Source: Hyphomonadaceae bacterium (GTDB lineage: Bacteria > Pseudomonadota > Alphaproteobacteria > Caulobacterales > Aquidulcibacteraceae). Taken from it: DNA of 64,000 nt. The stretch spans positions 124,001 through 188,000 of the forward strand of contig JAEUMT010000027.1 in the NCBI GenBank assembly GCA_016791365.1. Reading direction: 5' to 3'. How positions within the stretch are numbered: position 1 is the first letter of the stretch; every line of letters starts with the position of its first letter. Made by a program: the position numbers and the translations under genes. Positions 27,234-35,720 of this stretch are shown here, in pieces. A model generated the notes under the pieces. The model was given only the letters and a program-made list of their open reading frames with translations, was not told the origin of the DNA and searched no databases.

Positions 27234-27995
27234 TCACCCTGTGGTCCGGCCGCCGTCGACGGGAAAGGCGTGGCCGGTGGTGAAAGTCGCGTCGCGGCAG
27301 AGAAACAGAACCGCGGCAGCCACCTCTTCCTTTTCGCCGACGCGGTTCATCGGATGCTTGGCAAGCGCCATGGTCGCGCGCTCGGGATGCTGGCTGGCGA
27401 ACCGCACCCACATTTCGCCGGTCGTCGCGCCGGGACAGACGACGTTGACGCGCACGCCGTCTTTTGCGCACTCGAGCGCGGCGCCTCGCGTCATGCCCAC
27501 GACCGCGAATTTGGCGGCCGCATAGGCGACTTGTAAAGCGCTCGGGATCAACCCCGCCGCCGACGCGCAATTACAGATCGCGCCGCCGCCCGATGCGCGA
27601 ATGGCTGGAATTTGATGCTTCATCGACAGGAATGTGCCGCGCGCATTCGCGGACATCAGCGTGTCGTATTCCTGCAGCGAAAGCTCCGTCAGCGGCGTCA
27701 CCGATTGCGCCGCGCCGGCGGCGTTGAAAGCATAATGGAGCCCGCCCCAAGCCTTCACAGTCGCCGCCACTGCGTCACGAACCGCCGCTTCGTCGGCGAC
27801 GTCCCCTTCAAACGAGAGGGCGCTCACACCTTCCGCTTCCAGGAGCGCATGCGCTTCGGCATTGGGTCCGGCGCGGCGGGAGAAGATCGCGACGTTCGCG
27901 CCTTCCCGCGCGAAGCGCAGAGCAGTCGCCAATCCGATGCCGGAGTTCGCGCCAGTCACGAAGACATTTTTCCCGTGCAAGGTCATGGCGATCAT
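27234..27995 (-). CDS. Short-chain dehydrogenase/reductase
   Basis: A 253-residue SDR with VTGANSGIGLATALRFAREGANV, FSRRAG suggesting NADP, NAAGAAQS, CNCASAAG and the catalytic AYAAAKFAVVG. It ends TTGHAFPVDGGRTTG. It overlaps the preceding alpha/beta-hydrolase gene by 4 bp, so the two are translationally coupled. Confidence 0.88.
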   Translation of the reverse strand: MIAMTLHGKNVFVTGANSGIGLATALRFAREGANVAIFSRRAGPNAEAHALLEAEGVSALSFEGDVADEAAVRDAVAATVKAWGGLHYAFNAAGAAQSVTPLTELSLQEYDTLMSANARGTFLSMKHQIPAIRASGGGAICNCASAAGLIPSALQVAYAAAKFAVVGMTRGAALECAKDGVRVNVVCPGATTGEMWVRFASQHPERATMALAKHPMNRVGEKEEVAAAVLFLCRDATFTTGHAFPVDGGRTTG

Positions 27996-28840
27996 CCCGA
28001 CGGAAAATGGCGCGACAGAAAACCGGTCACACCTTCGATGAAAACGTCATTGCGATCACCGGCGACCATGTGACCGGCGCCAGGCACATCGAAGACTTCG
28101 ATCGTGGGCAAGACTTCTCGCAACTCCGCGAGGCCTGCGTCACCCACGACATCACTGCTGAGGCCGCGGATCAGCATGCACGGCACATCGCCCGCGCACC
28201 GCGCGCCTTCGACGGTTTCATGCAGCTCCACGAGTTCAACCGGAATCTCGCGGCTCAGAAATGCGGGATCCCAGTGCCAGCGCAATCGGCCGTCGTCGCG
28301 ATAGCGCAAGTTGCGCATCAGTCCGTCGCGGTCCACCGGACGCGGACGATGTGGATTGTATGCAGCGATCGCATCCACCGCCTCGTCAATCGACGCGAAG
28401 CCGTCGGGGTAACCCAGCATGAAATCGCGGATGCGCTGCACGCCGCGCGGATCCGGGCGCGGCACGATATCCACGAGGATGACGGCCCCGGGCCGGGCCC
28501 CTTCCGCCATCGCCCGCAACGCCGTCGCGCCGCCGAGAGACGCGCCGACAAGCGCCGCCGGCGCAGTCTCCTCTTCAAGCACACATGCAAGATCGTGCGC
28601 GTGGCGAGCCAAGCCGTATCCGCCGACACCCGCCCAATCACTCTCGCCGTGCCCTCGCGCATCGAAATTGACGACGCGATAGCCTCGCGCAAGCAGCGCA
28701 CCCATCAAGCCTTGCCAGGAATGCCGGGTTTGGCCGCCGCCATGCAACAGCACAACACAAGGCGCCGCCGGATCGCCGGCGACATCCGCAACAATATTGA
28801 CCCCGTCGTCTGCCACATATCGTTTGGTCTGCAGACGCAT
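27992..28840 (-). CDS. Alpha/beta-fold hydrolase
   Basis: A 282-residue alpha/beta hydrolase. LLHGGGQTRHSWQGL forms the oxyanion region, VGASLGGATALR the nucleophile elbow with Ser, DIVPRPDPRG follows strand 6, and GAGHMVAGDRND contains the catalytic His. It may cleave an ester, lactone or thioester intermediate, or a C-C bond. It lies 9 bp downstream of the thiolase gene and overlaps the next SDR by 4 bp. Confidence 0.85.
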   Translation of the reverse strand: MRLQTKRYVADDGVNIVADVAGDPAAPCVVLLHGGGQTRHSWQGLMGALLARGYRVVNFDARGHGESDWAGVGGYGLARHAHDLACVLEEETAPAALVGASLGGATALRAMAEGARPGAVILVDIVPRPDPRGVQRIRDFMLGYPDGFASIDEAVDAIAAYNPHRPRPVDRDGLMRNLRYRDDGRLRWHWDPAFLSREIPVELVELHETVEGARCAGDVPCMLIRGLSSDVVGDAGLAELREVLPTIEVFDVPGAGHMVAGDRNDVFIEGVTGFLSRHFPSG

Positions 28841-28849
28841 CGGCCCAGA

Positions 28850-30076
28850 TCACATCCGTTCGATGATCGCCGCCGGTGCAAGTCCACCCGCCGCACACAT
28901 AGTGACGAGACCAATATTGGCGTCGCTGCGCTCAAGTTCATCGAGCAGTGTGCCGGCGAGGATGGCGCCGGTTGCGCCGATCGGATGGCCCAGCGCCATG
29001 GCGCCGCCGTTGACGTTGATCTTGTCGGGGTCCACGTCGAGGTCGCGCATGAACTTCAGCGGCACAACCGCGAACGCTTCGTTGACCTCGAACAGATCGA
29101 TGTCGCCCACATTCATGCCCGCTTGCTTCAACGCCTTCTTCGCAGCCGGAACCGGCGCGTTCAGCATCAATGTCGGATCGTCGCCAACTGTCGCGATCGA
29201 ACGAACACGAGCACGCGGCTTCAAGCCGTGCGCCTTGGCGTATTCCGGCGTCGCCAACAGCAGCGCGCCGGCGCCATCCACGACGCCCGAGCTCGTGCCC
29301 GCTGTGTGCATGTACCGTATTTGAATGTCGGGAAAGACCTGGCGGATCAGCGTTCCATACGTCGTTCCCGACGGATCGATTTCGCGATCGAAAAACGCCT
29401 CGAATGCCGGCTTCAAACCCGCGAGCGCCGCCGCGGTGGTCTGTGGTCGAGGATATTCTTCATGATCCAGCGCGATCCCGCCGTCGGCATTGCGGACTGG
29501 AACCAGGCTGCGGCTGAACCGACCCTCTTTTATGGCGCGATCGGCCCGCTGCTGGCTTTGCAAAGCCAGATCATCCAGCTCCTCACGCTGAAAGCCCTCA
29601 AGTGTGGCGACGAGATCCGCGCAGACGCCCTGATGTGGTTGCGGAATGCGTTTGCGTAGATCGAGATTGCCGGAGTCCAGCATGAATTCGCGCTGCAACG
29701 TGCGTGTGTAGGACATTTGCTCGACGCCGCCAGCCACGACCAATTGCTGGGCGCCCGACATCACGCCCATCGCGGCGACATTGAACGCCGTAAGGCCGCT
29801 GCCGCAAAACCGGTCAAGCGAGAACCCTGGAACGGTCGTCGGATAACCTGCGTCCAGCACCGCCATGCGGGCGAGATCGAGGCCCTGCTTGCCCTGCTGG
29901 GTGTTCACGCCGGCAATGACGTCGTCGACATCCGCCCGCTCCATGCCTGTACGTTCGGCGAGCGCGGTCAGGAGCGTCGAAAATATCCGCTGTGGGTGGA
30001 GTTCCGACAGGCCGCCGCCCGGTTTTCCCGCGCCTCGCGGCGTTCTTACGGCGTCAATAATCCAGGCCTCGCCCAC
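28850..30076 (-). CDS. Acetyl-CoA acyltransferase (thiolase)
   Basis: A 408-residue degradative thiolase. DRFCGSGLTAFNVAAMG contains the nucleophilic Cys near residue 90, GGAMALGHPIGATGA the catalytic His, and MCAAGGLAPAAIIERM the second Cys. It would cleave 3-ketoacyl-CoA in beta-oxidation and may also split acetoacetyl-CoA produced through BKACE and the CoA-transferase. It is the first gene of a minus-strand operon. A cluster operator copy lies 22 bp upstream. Confidence 0.92.
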   Translation of the reverse strand: MGEAWIIDAVRTPRGAGKPGGGLSELHPQRIFSTLLTALAERTGMERADVDDVIAGVNTQQGKQGLDLARMAVLDAGYPTTVPGFSLDRFCGSGLTAFNVAAMGVMSGAQQLVVAGGVEQMSYTRTLQREFMLDSGNLDLRKRIPQPHQGVCADLVATLEGFQREELDDLALQSQQRADRAIKEGRFSRSLVPVRNADGGIALDHEEYPRPQTTAAALAGLKPAFEAFFDREIDPSGTTYGTLIRQVFPDIQIRYMHTAGTSSGVVDGAGALLLATPEYAKAHGLKPRARVRSIATVGDDPTLMLNAPVPAAKKALKQAGMNVGDIDLFEVNEAFAVVPLKFMRDLDVDPDKINVNGGAMALGHPIGATGAILAGTLLDELERSDANIGLVTMCAAGGLAPAAIIERM

Positions 30077-30097
30077 GGCTGCTCTCCAACGCTAGTT

Positions 30098-30112
30098 GAG
30101 CGATTATCGCCC
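30098..30112. promoter_or_regulatory. Cluster operator (copy 3), thiolase promoter
   Basis: GAGCGATTATCGCCC, one mismatch from the perfect palindrome, 22 bp upstream of the thiolase start. A partly eroded copy, GTGCGATATTGTTAC at 30177-30191, lies further out in the same divergent region. Confidence 0.7.
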
Positions 30113-30248
30113 TCTCGTTACCATATGCGACAAGACGCTCTGCGTCGATCAGGCCTTTGTCAAGCCGACGGCGGGTGTGCGATATTGTTACTTTTGTGAC
30201 ACTAACGCCGCAGATGGCGTTAAGAGCGGCGAAATTCCGACCAATTGA

Positions 30249-30282
30249 AACTCGTCTTATTGACATAGGCAAAAGACGAGTT
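30249..30282. promoter_or_regulatory. Long inverted repeat around a -35 box, receptor promoter
   Basis: AACTCGTCTT (30249-30258) and AAGACGAGTT (30273-30282) are perfect 10-bp arms separated by 14 bp. A TTGACA box (30260-30265) sits in the spacer, pointing at the TonB-dependent receptor. No well-spaced -10 was identified. The repeat differs from the cluster operator and suggests a second regulator for the receptor. Confidence 0.6.
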
Positions 30283-30312
30283 CCTTAGTATTTGTGCGAA
30301 GAACGAACGCAT

Positions 30313-30327
30313 GAGCGAAAGACGCTC
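30313..30327. promoter_or_regulatory. Degenerate cluster operator, receptor leader
   Basis: GAGCGAAAGACGCTC keeps both outer arms of the cluster palindrome (11 of 15 positions match GAGCGATTATCGCTC) and is itself a GAGCG/CGCTC inverted repeat. It lies 18 bp upstream of the receptor start. Confidence 0.4.
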
Positions 30328-30345
30328 AGCTAGGGGAGGAAGTCC

Positions 30346-32490
30346 ATGCTACAGTCCAAGGCTCCTTGGGGCGCACGAGATAGCAAGCTTCAATTGTTGG
30401 CTGGCGCAGCCTTTGCGGCAGCCACAATGTTTAGCGCACCTGCTATGGCGCAAACCGGCTCCGGTCAGACCGCGAGTGACGACAACGAAATCGTGGTCAC
30501 GGCGCAGCGACGTGAAGAACGGCTCGAAGACGTCCCGATCTCAATCGCAAACGTATCGGGAGAAGCCCTCGAGACCATGAGCCTCGATGACGTGATGGCG
30601 CTTCCTCAAGCTGTGCCCTCCTTGCGCATCACACGCGCCGGCACGTTCGTTCAACCGTCAATTCGCGGCATCGGCAGCCAAGTCGCGCTGCCGGGCTTGC
30701 CGCAAAACGTCACCACCTACATTGACGGCTATTATGTGCCGACCGCGGGCGCGTCGAACTTCAGCCTCATCAATATGGATTCAGTGAACGTTCTTAAGGG
30801 GCCGCAAGGAACGCTCTTTGGTTTCAACACCACGGGCGGCGCCATTCAGCTGAATACGCGGCGGCCGCAGCACGATACGTCGGGCTTCATCCGTGGCGGT
30901 TACGGCGCCGACAACACCGCCTCGTTCGGCTTCTACGGCACGACGGGACTCTCAGACACGCTCGCCGTGGACCTCGCCGCCTACTATGAGCAAGGCGACG
31001 GATTCATGACCAACGTGGTCAACGGTGACGATCAAGCCGGCGCGTACGATCAGTATTACTTCCGCGCGCAGGCGCTGATTGAGCCAACGGATGGCATCAG
31101 TTTCAGGATCGCCCTCGCCCACAGCGAGGAAAACGATCCGCGCACGCAAAATGTCGTCGCGCGCGACGGCATCACGATCGCCGCGCCGGTTGTGGGCGTG
31201 ACCATCGCAACCCAGCCCGGACAGATTTCACACAATCAAGAAGGCTATGCGCGGTTCACGTCGGATTCTCTGACCATCACCAGCTCGTTCGATCTCGGCT
31301 TCGCAACGCTTACATCGTACACGGGCTATCGCGAAGACACGGTGTCCCAAGGGCTTGATTACGAAGCTTCGTCAGCGGCGCTCAACTTCTCCCACTGGCG
31401 CGTGCCCGACGCGACCTTCACGCAAGAATTCAACCTGACATCAAACTCCAGTGACGATCCGTTGAGTTGGGTGCTCGGGGCATTCTATATGCACACCGAA
31501 GACGAGTATTTTTATCACACGAACGGCGCCTCGATCTTCGACTCGAGAAACACGACGATTTCATCCGCCGTGTTCGCGGACGCAACGTACCAAGCCAGCG
31601 ACCATCTCTTCCTTACTCTCGGTGGACGCTATTCATGGGATAATCCGCAGGTCCACTCGTTCTTGTATCCATTCTCGCTGACAACGAACGCCGAAGCCGA
31701 CTTCTCGGACTTCACCGGCCGAGCTGTCGCCCGCTATCAATTCGATGATGGCTCCAACATCTATGCGTCCTTCACGCAGGGCTACAAAGCAGGCGCTCTC
31801 CCCGCTTCGTCATTCAGCACGGTGCCGATCGAGCCGGAAACGATCGATGGCTACGAAGTTGGTTACAAGACCTACACGGGACCATTCCGCCTCGATCTCG
31901 CGGCCTTCTATTACGACTACCGCGATGTCCAGGTCACCTCGTACGGCGCGGGCGGATCGAGCGTCACGGTCAATGCCGCAGGCGTCGAGAGCTACGGCGT
32001 CGATGGGATGTTCGCCTGGGACGTCACTCCCGATCTGACGCTCACGGTCAACGGCGGCTGGACGCAAGCTGAATACACCAGCTTCCCCAATGCGACCGGC
32101 TTCCTCTTCAATGCCGGCGCCGGGACCATCACCAACGTTCTGGTGGATGCGAGCGGCATGCGCGTGCAACGCACACCTGAGTTCTCAGGCAACTTCGCGG
32201 TCGATTACGGCTTCGACCTCGCGGGCGGCCGGATGGGCCTCAACGCGAACATCTTCTACACGGGCGACTTTACGTTCGACGCCGCGGGTCAATTGCCGCA
32301 AGACTCGTATTCGCTCGTCAACCTGCGGGCGACGTGGACCGACCCCTCAGAGCGCCTCGACCTCTCTGTGTTCGGAACCAACGTTACCGATGAAACTTAT
32401 TTCGTCTCGAGCTTCATCGATCCTTACGCCGCCCGCTCAGTGTACGGCGATCCCGCCCTCTGGGGCGTGTCGCTGACCATGCACTACTAG
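30346..32490 (+). CDS. TonB-dependent outer-membrane receptor
   Basis: A 714-residue receptor with a signal peptide ending near SAPAMA and a mature N-terminus. EIVVTAQRREERLEDVPISI is a TonB-box and plug start typical of alphaproteobacterial receptors. The plug continues through PSIRGIGS and VLKGPQGTLFGFNTTGGAIQL. The rest is beta-barrel with alternating aromatic strands and ends in WGVSLTMHY, a C-terminal aromatic as required for BAM insertion. It is preceded by GGGGAGGA and followed by a strong terminator, so it is monocistronic. As the only outer-membrane receptor in the cluster, it probably takes up the growth substrate. Confidence 0.93.
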   Translation: MLQSKAPWGARDSKLQLLAGAAFAAATMFSAPAMAQTGSGQTASDDNEIVVTAQRREERLEDVPISIANVSGEALETMSLDDVMALPQAVPSLRITRAGTFVQPSIRGIGSQVALPGLPQNVTTYIDGYYVPTAGASNFSLINMDSVNVLKGPQGTLFGFNTTGGAIQLNTRRPQHDTSGFIRGGYGADNTASFGFYGTTGLSDTLAVDLAAYYEQGDGFMTNVVNGDDQAGAYDQYYFRAQALIEPTDGISFRIALAHSEENDPRTQNVVARDGITIAAPVVGVTIATQPGQISHNQEGYARFTSDSLTITSSFDLGFATLTSYTGYREDTVSQGLDYEASSAALNFSHWRVPDATFTQEFNLTSNSSDDPLSWVLGAFYMHTEDEYFYHTNGASIFDSRNTTISSAVFADATYQASDHLFLTLGGRYSWDNPQVHSFLYPFSLTTNAEADFSDFTGRAVARYQFDDGSNIYASFTQGYKAGALPASSFSTVPIEPETIDGYEVGYKTYTGPFRLDLAAFYYDYRDVQVTSYGAGGSSVTVNAAGVESYGVDGMFAWDVTPDLTLTVNGGWTQAEYTSFPNATGFLFNAGAGTITNVLVDASGMRVQRTPEFSGNFAVDYGFDLAGGRMGLNANIFYTGDFTFDAAGQLPQDSYSLVNLRATWTDPSERLDLSVFGTNVTDETYFVSSFIDPYAARSVYGDPALWGVSLTMHY

Positions 32491-32555
32491 GCCGACGTCG
32501 TCCCCGCGGGTCTCGATCACCACCCGCGGGAACGAGATCCTCCCGTATCAACTTC

Positions 32556-32588
32556 GGGGCCCACGAACACCGTGGGCCCCTTTTTTTT
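32556..32588 (+). terminator. Intrinsic terminator after the receptor gene
   Basis: Perfect 10-bp stem GGGGCCCACG (32556-32565) and CGTGGGCCCC (32571-32580), loop AACAC, then eight T residues. It ends 1 bp before the convergent crotonase stop codon. Confidence 0.95.
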
Positions 32589-32589
32589 G

Positions 32590-33372
32590 TCAGTCTTCGG
32601 ACCAAACCGGACGTCGCTTCTCGGCAAAAGCGCGCGGCCCTTCGATCGCGTCCCGGGACGCCCGCATCGCCCGTACGCCTTGCCACTCCCATTGTCTGGC
32701 GATTGCCTCGGCCAGCGGGAGATCGCACCCAAGCATCACGGCTTCCTTCGCCGCTTGCACCGCCACCGGGCTGCAGTCCGCGATCTGTGCGGCGAGTTGA
32801 AGCGCCGTCTCAAGCGCCTTTCCCGGCGCCGTGACATCACTTACGAACCCCAAGCCACGCCCCTCTTCCGCAGTAACAGAGCGCGCCGTCAGGATCATGC
32901 TCATCGCGCGCTTGACGCCGATCGCGCGTGGCAGCCGGTGTAAGCCGCCGGCGAGGGCGGCAAGACCAACCTTTGGCTCCGGCAAAGCGAAGGTCGCGTT
33001 TGACGACGCCACGATGATGTCGCTGGCGAGAGCGATCTCGAACCCTCCCCCGAATGCAACGCCATTGACGGCCGCGACGACCGGTTTTTTGAGATCGAAG
33101 CGGTTGGCCAACCCTCCAAATCCCGAGGGGGGCATATCGCGTGAACCGCCTGCGGCGTAGTGCTTAAGGTCGTTGCCCGCTGAAAACGCGCGCTCTCCCG
33201 CGCCGGTAATCACCAGCACGCGAAGCGCTGGGTCATTTGCAAACGCATCGATGACCGCATGGCATTCGAAATGCGCTGGCGAATGAAGCGCGTTCATGAC
33301 CTCTGGCCGGTTCAGAGTAAGAACGAGCGTATTGCCCTCGCGCCGGACGGTGACAAATTGGTAGTCGCTCAC
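32590..33372 (-). CDS. Enoyl-CoA hydratase/isomerase family protein
   Basis: A 260-residue crotonase. GERAFSAGNDLKHY and VAFGGGFEIALASDI form the oxyanion hole; LPEPKVGLAALAGGLHRLPRAIG has the glutamate region typical of carnitinyl-CoA dehydratase-like members. It is last in a five-gene minus-strand operon (kinase-like protein, three SDRs, crotonase) and overlaps the upstream SDR by 4 bp. Confidence 0.88.
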   Translation of the reverse strand: MSDYQFVTVRREGNTLVLTLNRPEVMNALHSPAHFECHAVIDAFANDPALRVLVITGAGERAFSAGNDLKHYAAGGSRDMPPSGFGGLANRFDLKKPVVAAVNGVAFGGGFEIALASDIIVASSNATFALPEPKVGLAALAGGLHRLPRAIGVKRAMSMILTARSVTAEEGRGLGFVSDVTAPGKALETALQLAAQIADCSPVAVQAAKEAVMLGCDLPLAEAIARQWEWQGVRAMRASRDAIEGPRAFAEKRRPVWSED

Positions 33373-34142
33373 ATTCGTATCCCCCCATCAAGGCGGACGT
33401 GCTCGCCATTGAAGTACGAGTTGCGGCACATCTCGACCACGAGGCTAGCGTATTCATCCGCGCGACCAAGGCGATGAGGAAATGGCACGCTATCGCCAAG
33501 TTGCTTGCGCAATTCCGGCCGCGCCGTGGCGAAGAGCGGCGTATCGAACACACCCGGCAGAATGGCGTTGACGCGGATGCCCTCGCGCCGGAAGTCGCGC
33601 GCGATTGGCAACGTCAAACCGACGATGCCATTCTTCGATGACGCATAGGCTGCCTGCCCCGCTTGTCCATCCTCGGCGGCGACCGAAGCGGTGTTCACGA
33701 CCACCCCGCGCTCGCCATCCTCATTCAAGGGCTCAAGCGTCAGCATTCCGGCTGCCGACTTGGCGATGCAACGGAATGTGCCGATGAGGTTGATCTGCAC
33801 AATCTTTTCGAACTGATCGATCGGAAAATGACTGATCTCGCCGGTCTCTCGCGCGCGCTGCGCGGTCTTGAAGGTGTTGCCGCGTCCGGCGCAATTGACC
33901 AGGATACGTTCCTGCCCGTGCGCCGCGCGCGCCGCTTCGAACCCGGCGATGACGGACGCATCGCTCGTCACATCAACCTCGCAAAAACAGCCGCCAACTT
34001 CGCCGGCGACTTTCTCACCGCGCTCGCGGTTGAGATCGAAAATGGCGACCTTGACGCCCTCGGCCGAAAGCGCACGCGTCGTCGCCTCGCCCAGGCCGCT
34101 CGCACCGCCCGTGACGATGGCGGCCAGTCCCTTCAATTGCAT
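33369..34142 (-). CDS. SDR, short-chain 3-hydroxyacyl-CoA dehydrogenase-like
   Basis: A 257-residue SDR. VTGGASGLGEATTRALSAEG, FDLNRERGEKVA, INLIGTFRCIAKSAAGM and ASVAAEDGQAGQAAYASSK match the type-10 17-beta-hydroxysteroid / 3-hydroxyacyl-CoA dehydrogenase branch. That branch oxidises straight and branched 3-hydroxyacyl-CoAs. Start at MQLKGLA, because the upstream in-frame extension overlaps the preceding SDR gene. It may provide the hydroxyacyl-CoA dehydrogenase step of the pathway, since no FadB-type enzyme is present. Confidence 0.87.
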   Translation of the reverse strand: MQLKGLAAIVTGGASGLGEATTRALSAEGVKVAIFDLNRERGEKVAGEVGGCFCEVDVTSDASVIAGFEAARAAHGQERILVNCAGRGNTFKTAQRARETGEISHFPIDQFEKIVQINLIGTFRCIAKSAAGMLTLEPLNEDGERGVVVNTASVAAEDGQAGQAAYASSKNGIVGLTLPIARDFRREGIRVNAILPGVFDTPLFATARPELRKQLGDSVPFPHRLGRADEYASLVVEMCRNSYFNGEHVRLDGGIRM

Positions 34143-34164
34143 GGTTCGATGCCCTTCTCTTGAT

Positions 34165-34959
34165 CTAGTACTTGTCCGCACGCGGCCGCGCTTTCAGTGC
34201 GGCGCGTATGGCGTCCACATCGGGCGGCCGCCGCAAGTGCAGCCCGCCGTCGACGTGCAGCGTCTCGCCCGTAACCCAGGACGGCGCCGTCGCCAGCCAC
34301 GCCACCGCTTCAGCGACCTCCGCCGGCGTGGAGGCGCGTCCAAGCGGCATCTCCGCTGCCGCGATAGCGCCAGCTTCCGGATGCGCGAGCAGGCTCATGG
34401 CGGCGGGCGTCTGGATGGGTCCGGGACACACGGCGTTGACGCGAATATTGCGCGGCGCGTATTCGAGCGCCGCATACTTCACCAGCATCTGCAGCGCGGC
34501 TTTAGCCCCGCCGTAAGCGAAATAGCCCGGCCACGCGTTGACGCCGGCGATCGAACTCATCAGCACCATGCCGCCGCCGTCCGCCATAGCGCGCGCGGCG
34601 TGGCGGACGAAATAGACGCTGGCGAAGTAGTTGAGATCGAAGCTGCGGCGCAGCTCCGCCTCGCTAATGTCGTCGATCATACCGCTGACGCCGGCGCCGG
34701 CGGCCATGACAGCGTAATCGATCGGCGCGCCAAGCGCCGCGCGCGCCGCACGCACAAACACCTCAACCTCGTTCTCCTGCGTCGCATCGCATTGAAAGGC
34801 GACGCCGCCGATGGCCTTCGCCAACGCCGCCGCCTTATCAACACGCCGGGCGGCGACCGCCACCCGCACGCCGCGCGCGGCCAGCGTCTGCGCCGTCACC
34901 CAGCCGGTGCCGCCTTCTTCCGAAGCGCCAAGAACAATCGCTGTTTTTTGCTCAGCCAA
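34165..34959 (-). CDS. Short-chain dehydrogenase/reductase
   Basis: A 264-residue SDR. The dinucleotide loop is unusual, GASEEGGTGWVTAQ, in place of TGxxxGxG. The catalytic region is normal: MSSIAGVNAWPGYFAYGGAK. It ends VTGETLHVDGGLHLRRPPD with a longer tail than usual. It sits between two other SDR genes in the same operon, 11 bp downstream of 34971-35711. Confidence 0.85.
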   Translation of the reverse strand: MAEQKTAIVLGASEEGGTGWVTAQTLAARGVRVAVAARRVDKAAALAKAIGGVAFQCDATQENEVEVFVRAARAALGAPIDYAVMAAGAGVSGMIDDISEAELRRSFDLNYFASVYFVRHAARAMADGGGMVLMSSIAGVNAWPGYFAYGGAKAALQMLVKYAALEYAPRNIRVNAVCPGPIQTPAAMSLLAHPEAGAIAAAEMPLGRASTPAEVAEAVAWLATAPSWVTGETLHVDGGLHLRRPPDVDAIRAALKARPRADKY

Positions 34960-34970
34960 ACCGCCCTCCT

Positions 34971-35711
34971 TCAGCGCAACGCCCCGTCGCAGCGAACGAT
35001 GGTCCCGCTGACGAAGCTGGATGCGGGGCTCGCGAGGTAAAGCGCCGTGGTTACGATCTCCTCGGGCCGTCCGGGACGCCCCGCGGCGTTGGGCGCGCTA
35101 TGGCGCTGCTCTTCGCTCCACGCTCTGGAGATGTCGGTCAGGAACGGTCCCGCCGCGATGGCGTTGACGCGCACCTTCGGCCCATATTCCTGCGCCAACG
35201 AAATCGTCATCGCGTTTAAAGCCGCTTTCGCGCCGGCATAGGCGACCACGCGCGGCATCGCTTTCCATGAGGCCCCGGAAGAAATGTTGATGATGGATCC
35301 GCCCTCGCCCTGCGCCATGCGTTGACCAATGAGCGCGGCGAGCCGGAAGGGGCCCTTGAAATTGAGCGCCACCACCTTGTCGAACAAGTCTTCGGTGACG
35401 TCGTGCGAGTCGACCGCGGGCGACATGCCGGCGTTGTTCACGAGGATGTCGATGCGCGGAAACGCTTGATAGGCGCTCTCCACCAGGCGATCGATGTCGT
35501 CCCACTTGCCCGCGTGCACGCGCAGCCCGAGTGCTTTGCGGCCCATGGCGCGGATGCGTTCGGCGACCTCTTCGCAATTCTCGAGCTTACGGCTCGCAAC
35601 GATGACATCGGCGCCGGCGTCGGCAAAGGCGAGCGCCATCTCAAGACCGAGCCCGCGTGATCCCCCAGTGATAAGCGCCGTTTTGCCGCTCAGATCGAAA
35701 AGGTCTTGCAA
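34971..35711 (-). CDS. Short-chain dehydrogenase/reductase
   Basis: A 246-residue classical SDR with ITGGSRGLGLEMALAFADAGADV, ASRKLEN suggesting NADP, NNAGMSP, INISSGASW and the catalytic AYAGAKAALNAM. It ends FVSGTIVRCDGALR. It starts 9 bp after the kinase-like gene and shares its operon. Confidence 0.88.
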   Translation of the reverse strand: MQDLFDLSGKTALITGGSRGLGLEMALAFADAGADVIVASRKLENCEEVAERIRAMGRKALGLRVHAGKWDDIDRLVESAYQAFPRIDILVNNAGMSPAVDSHDVTEDLFDKVVALNFKGPFRLAALIGQRMAQGEGGSIINISSGASWKAMPRVVAYAGAKAALNAMTISLAQEYGPKVRVNAIAAGPFLTDISRAWSEEQRHSAPNAAGRPGRPEEIVTTALYLASPASSFVSGTIVRCDGALR

Positions 35712-35720
35712 CGGGCGCTC

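Noticed and set aside
28007-29659. Long open frame (550 codons) on the plus strand
   Set aside because: It is antisense to the well-supported hydrolase and thiolase genes, has no domain signature and an Arg/His-rich composition typical of the opposite strand of GC-rich genes.
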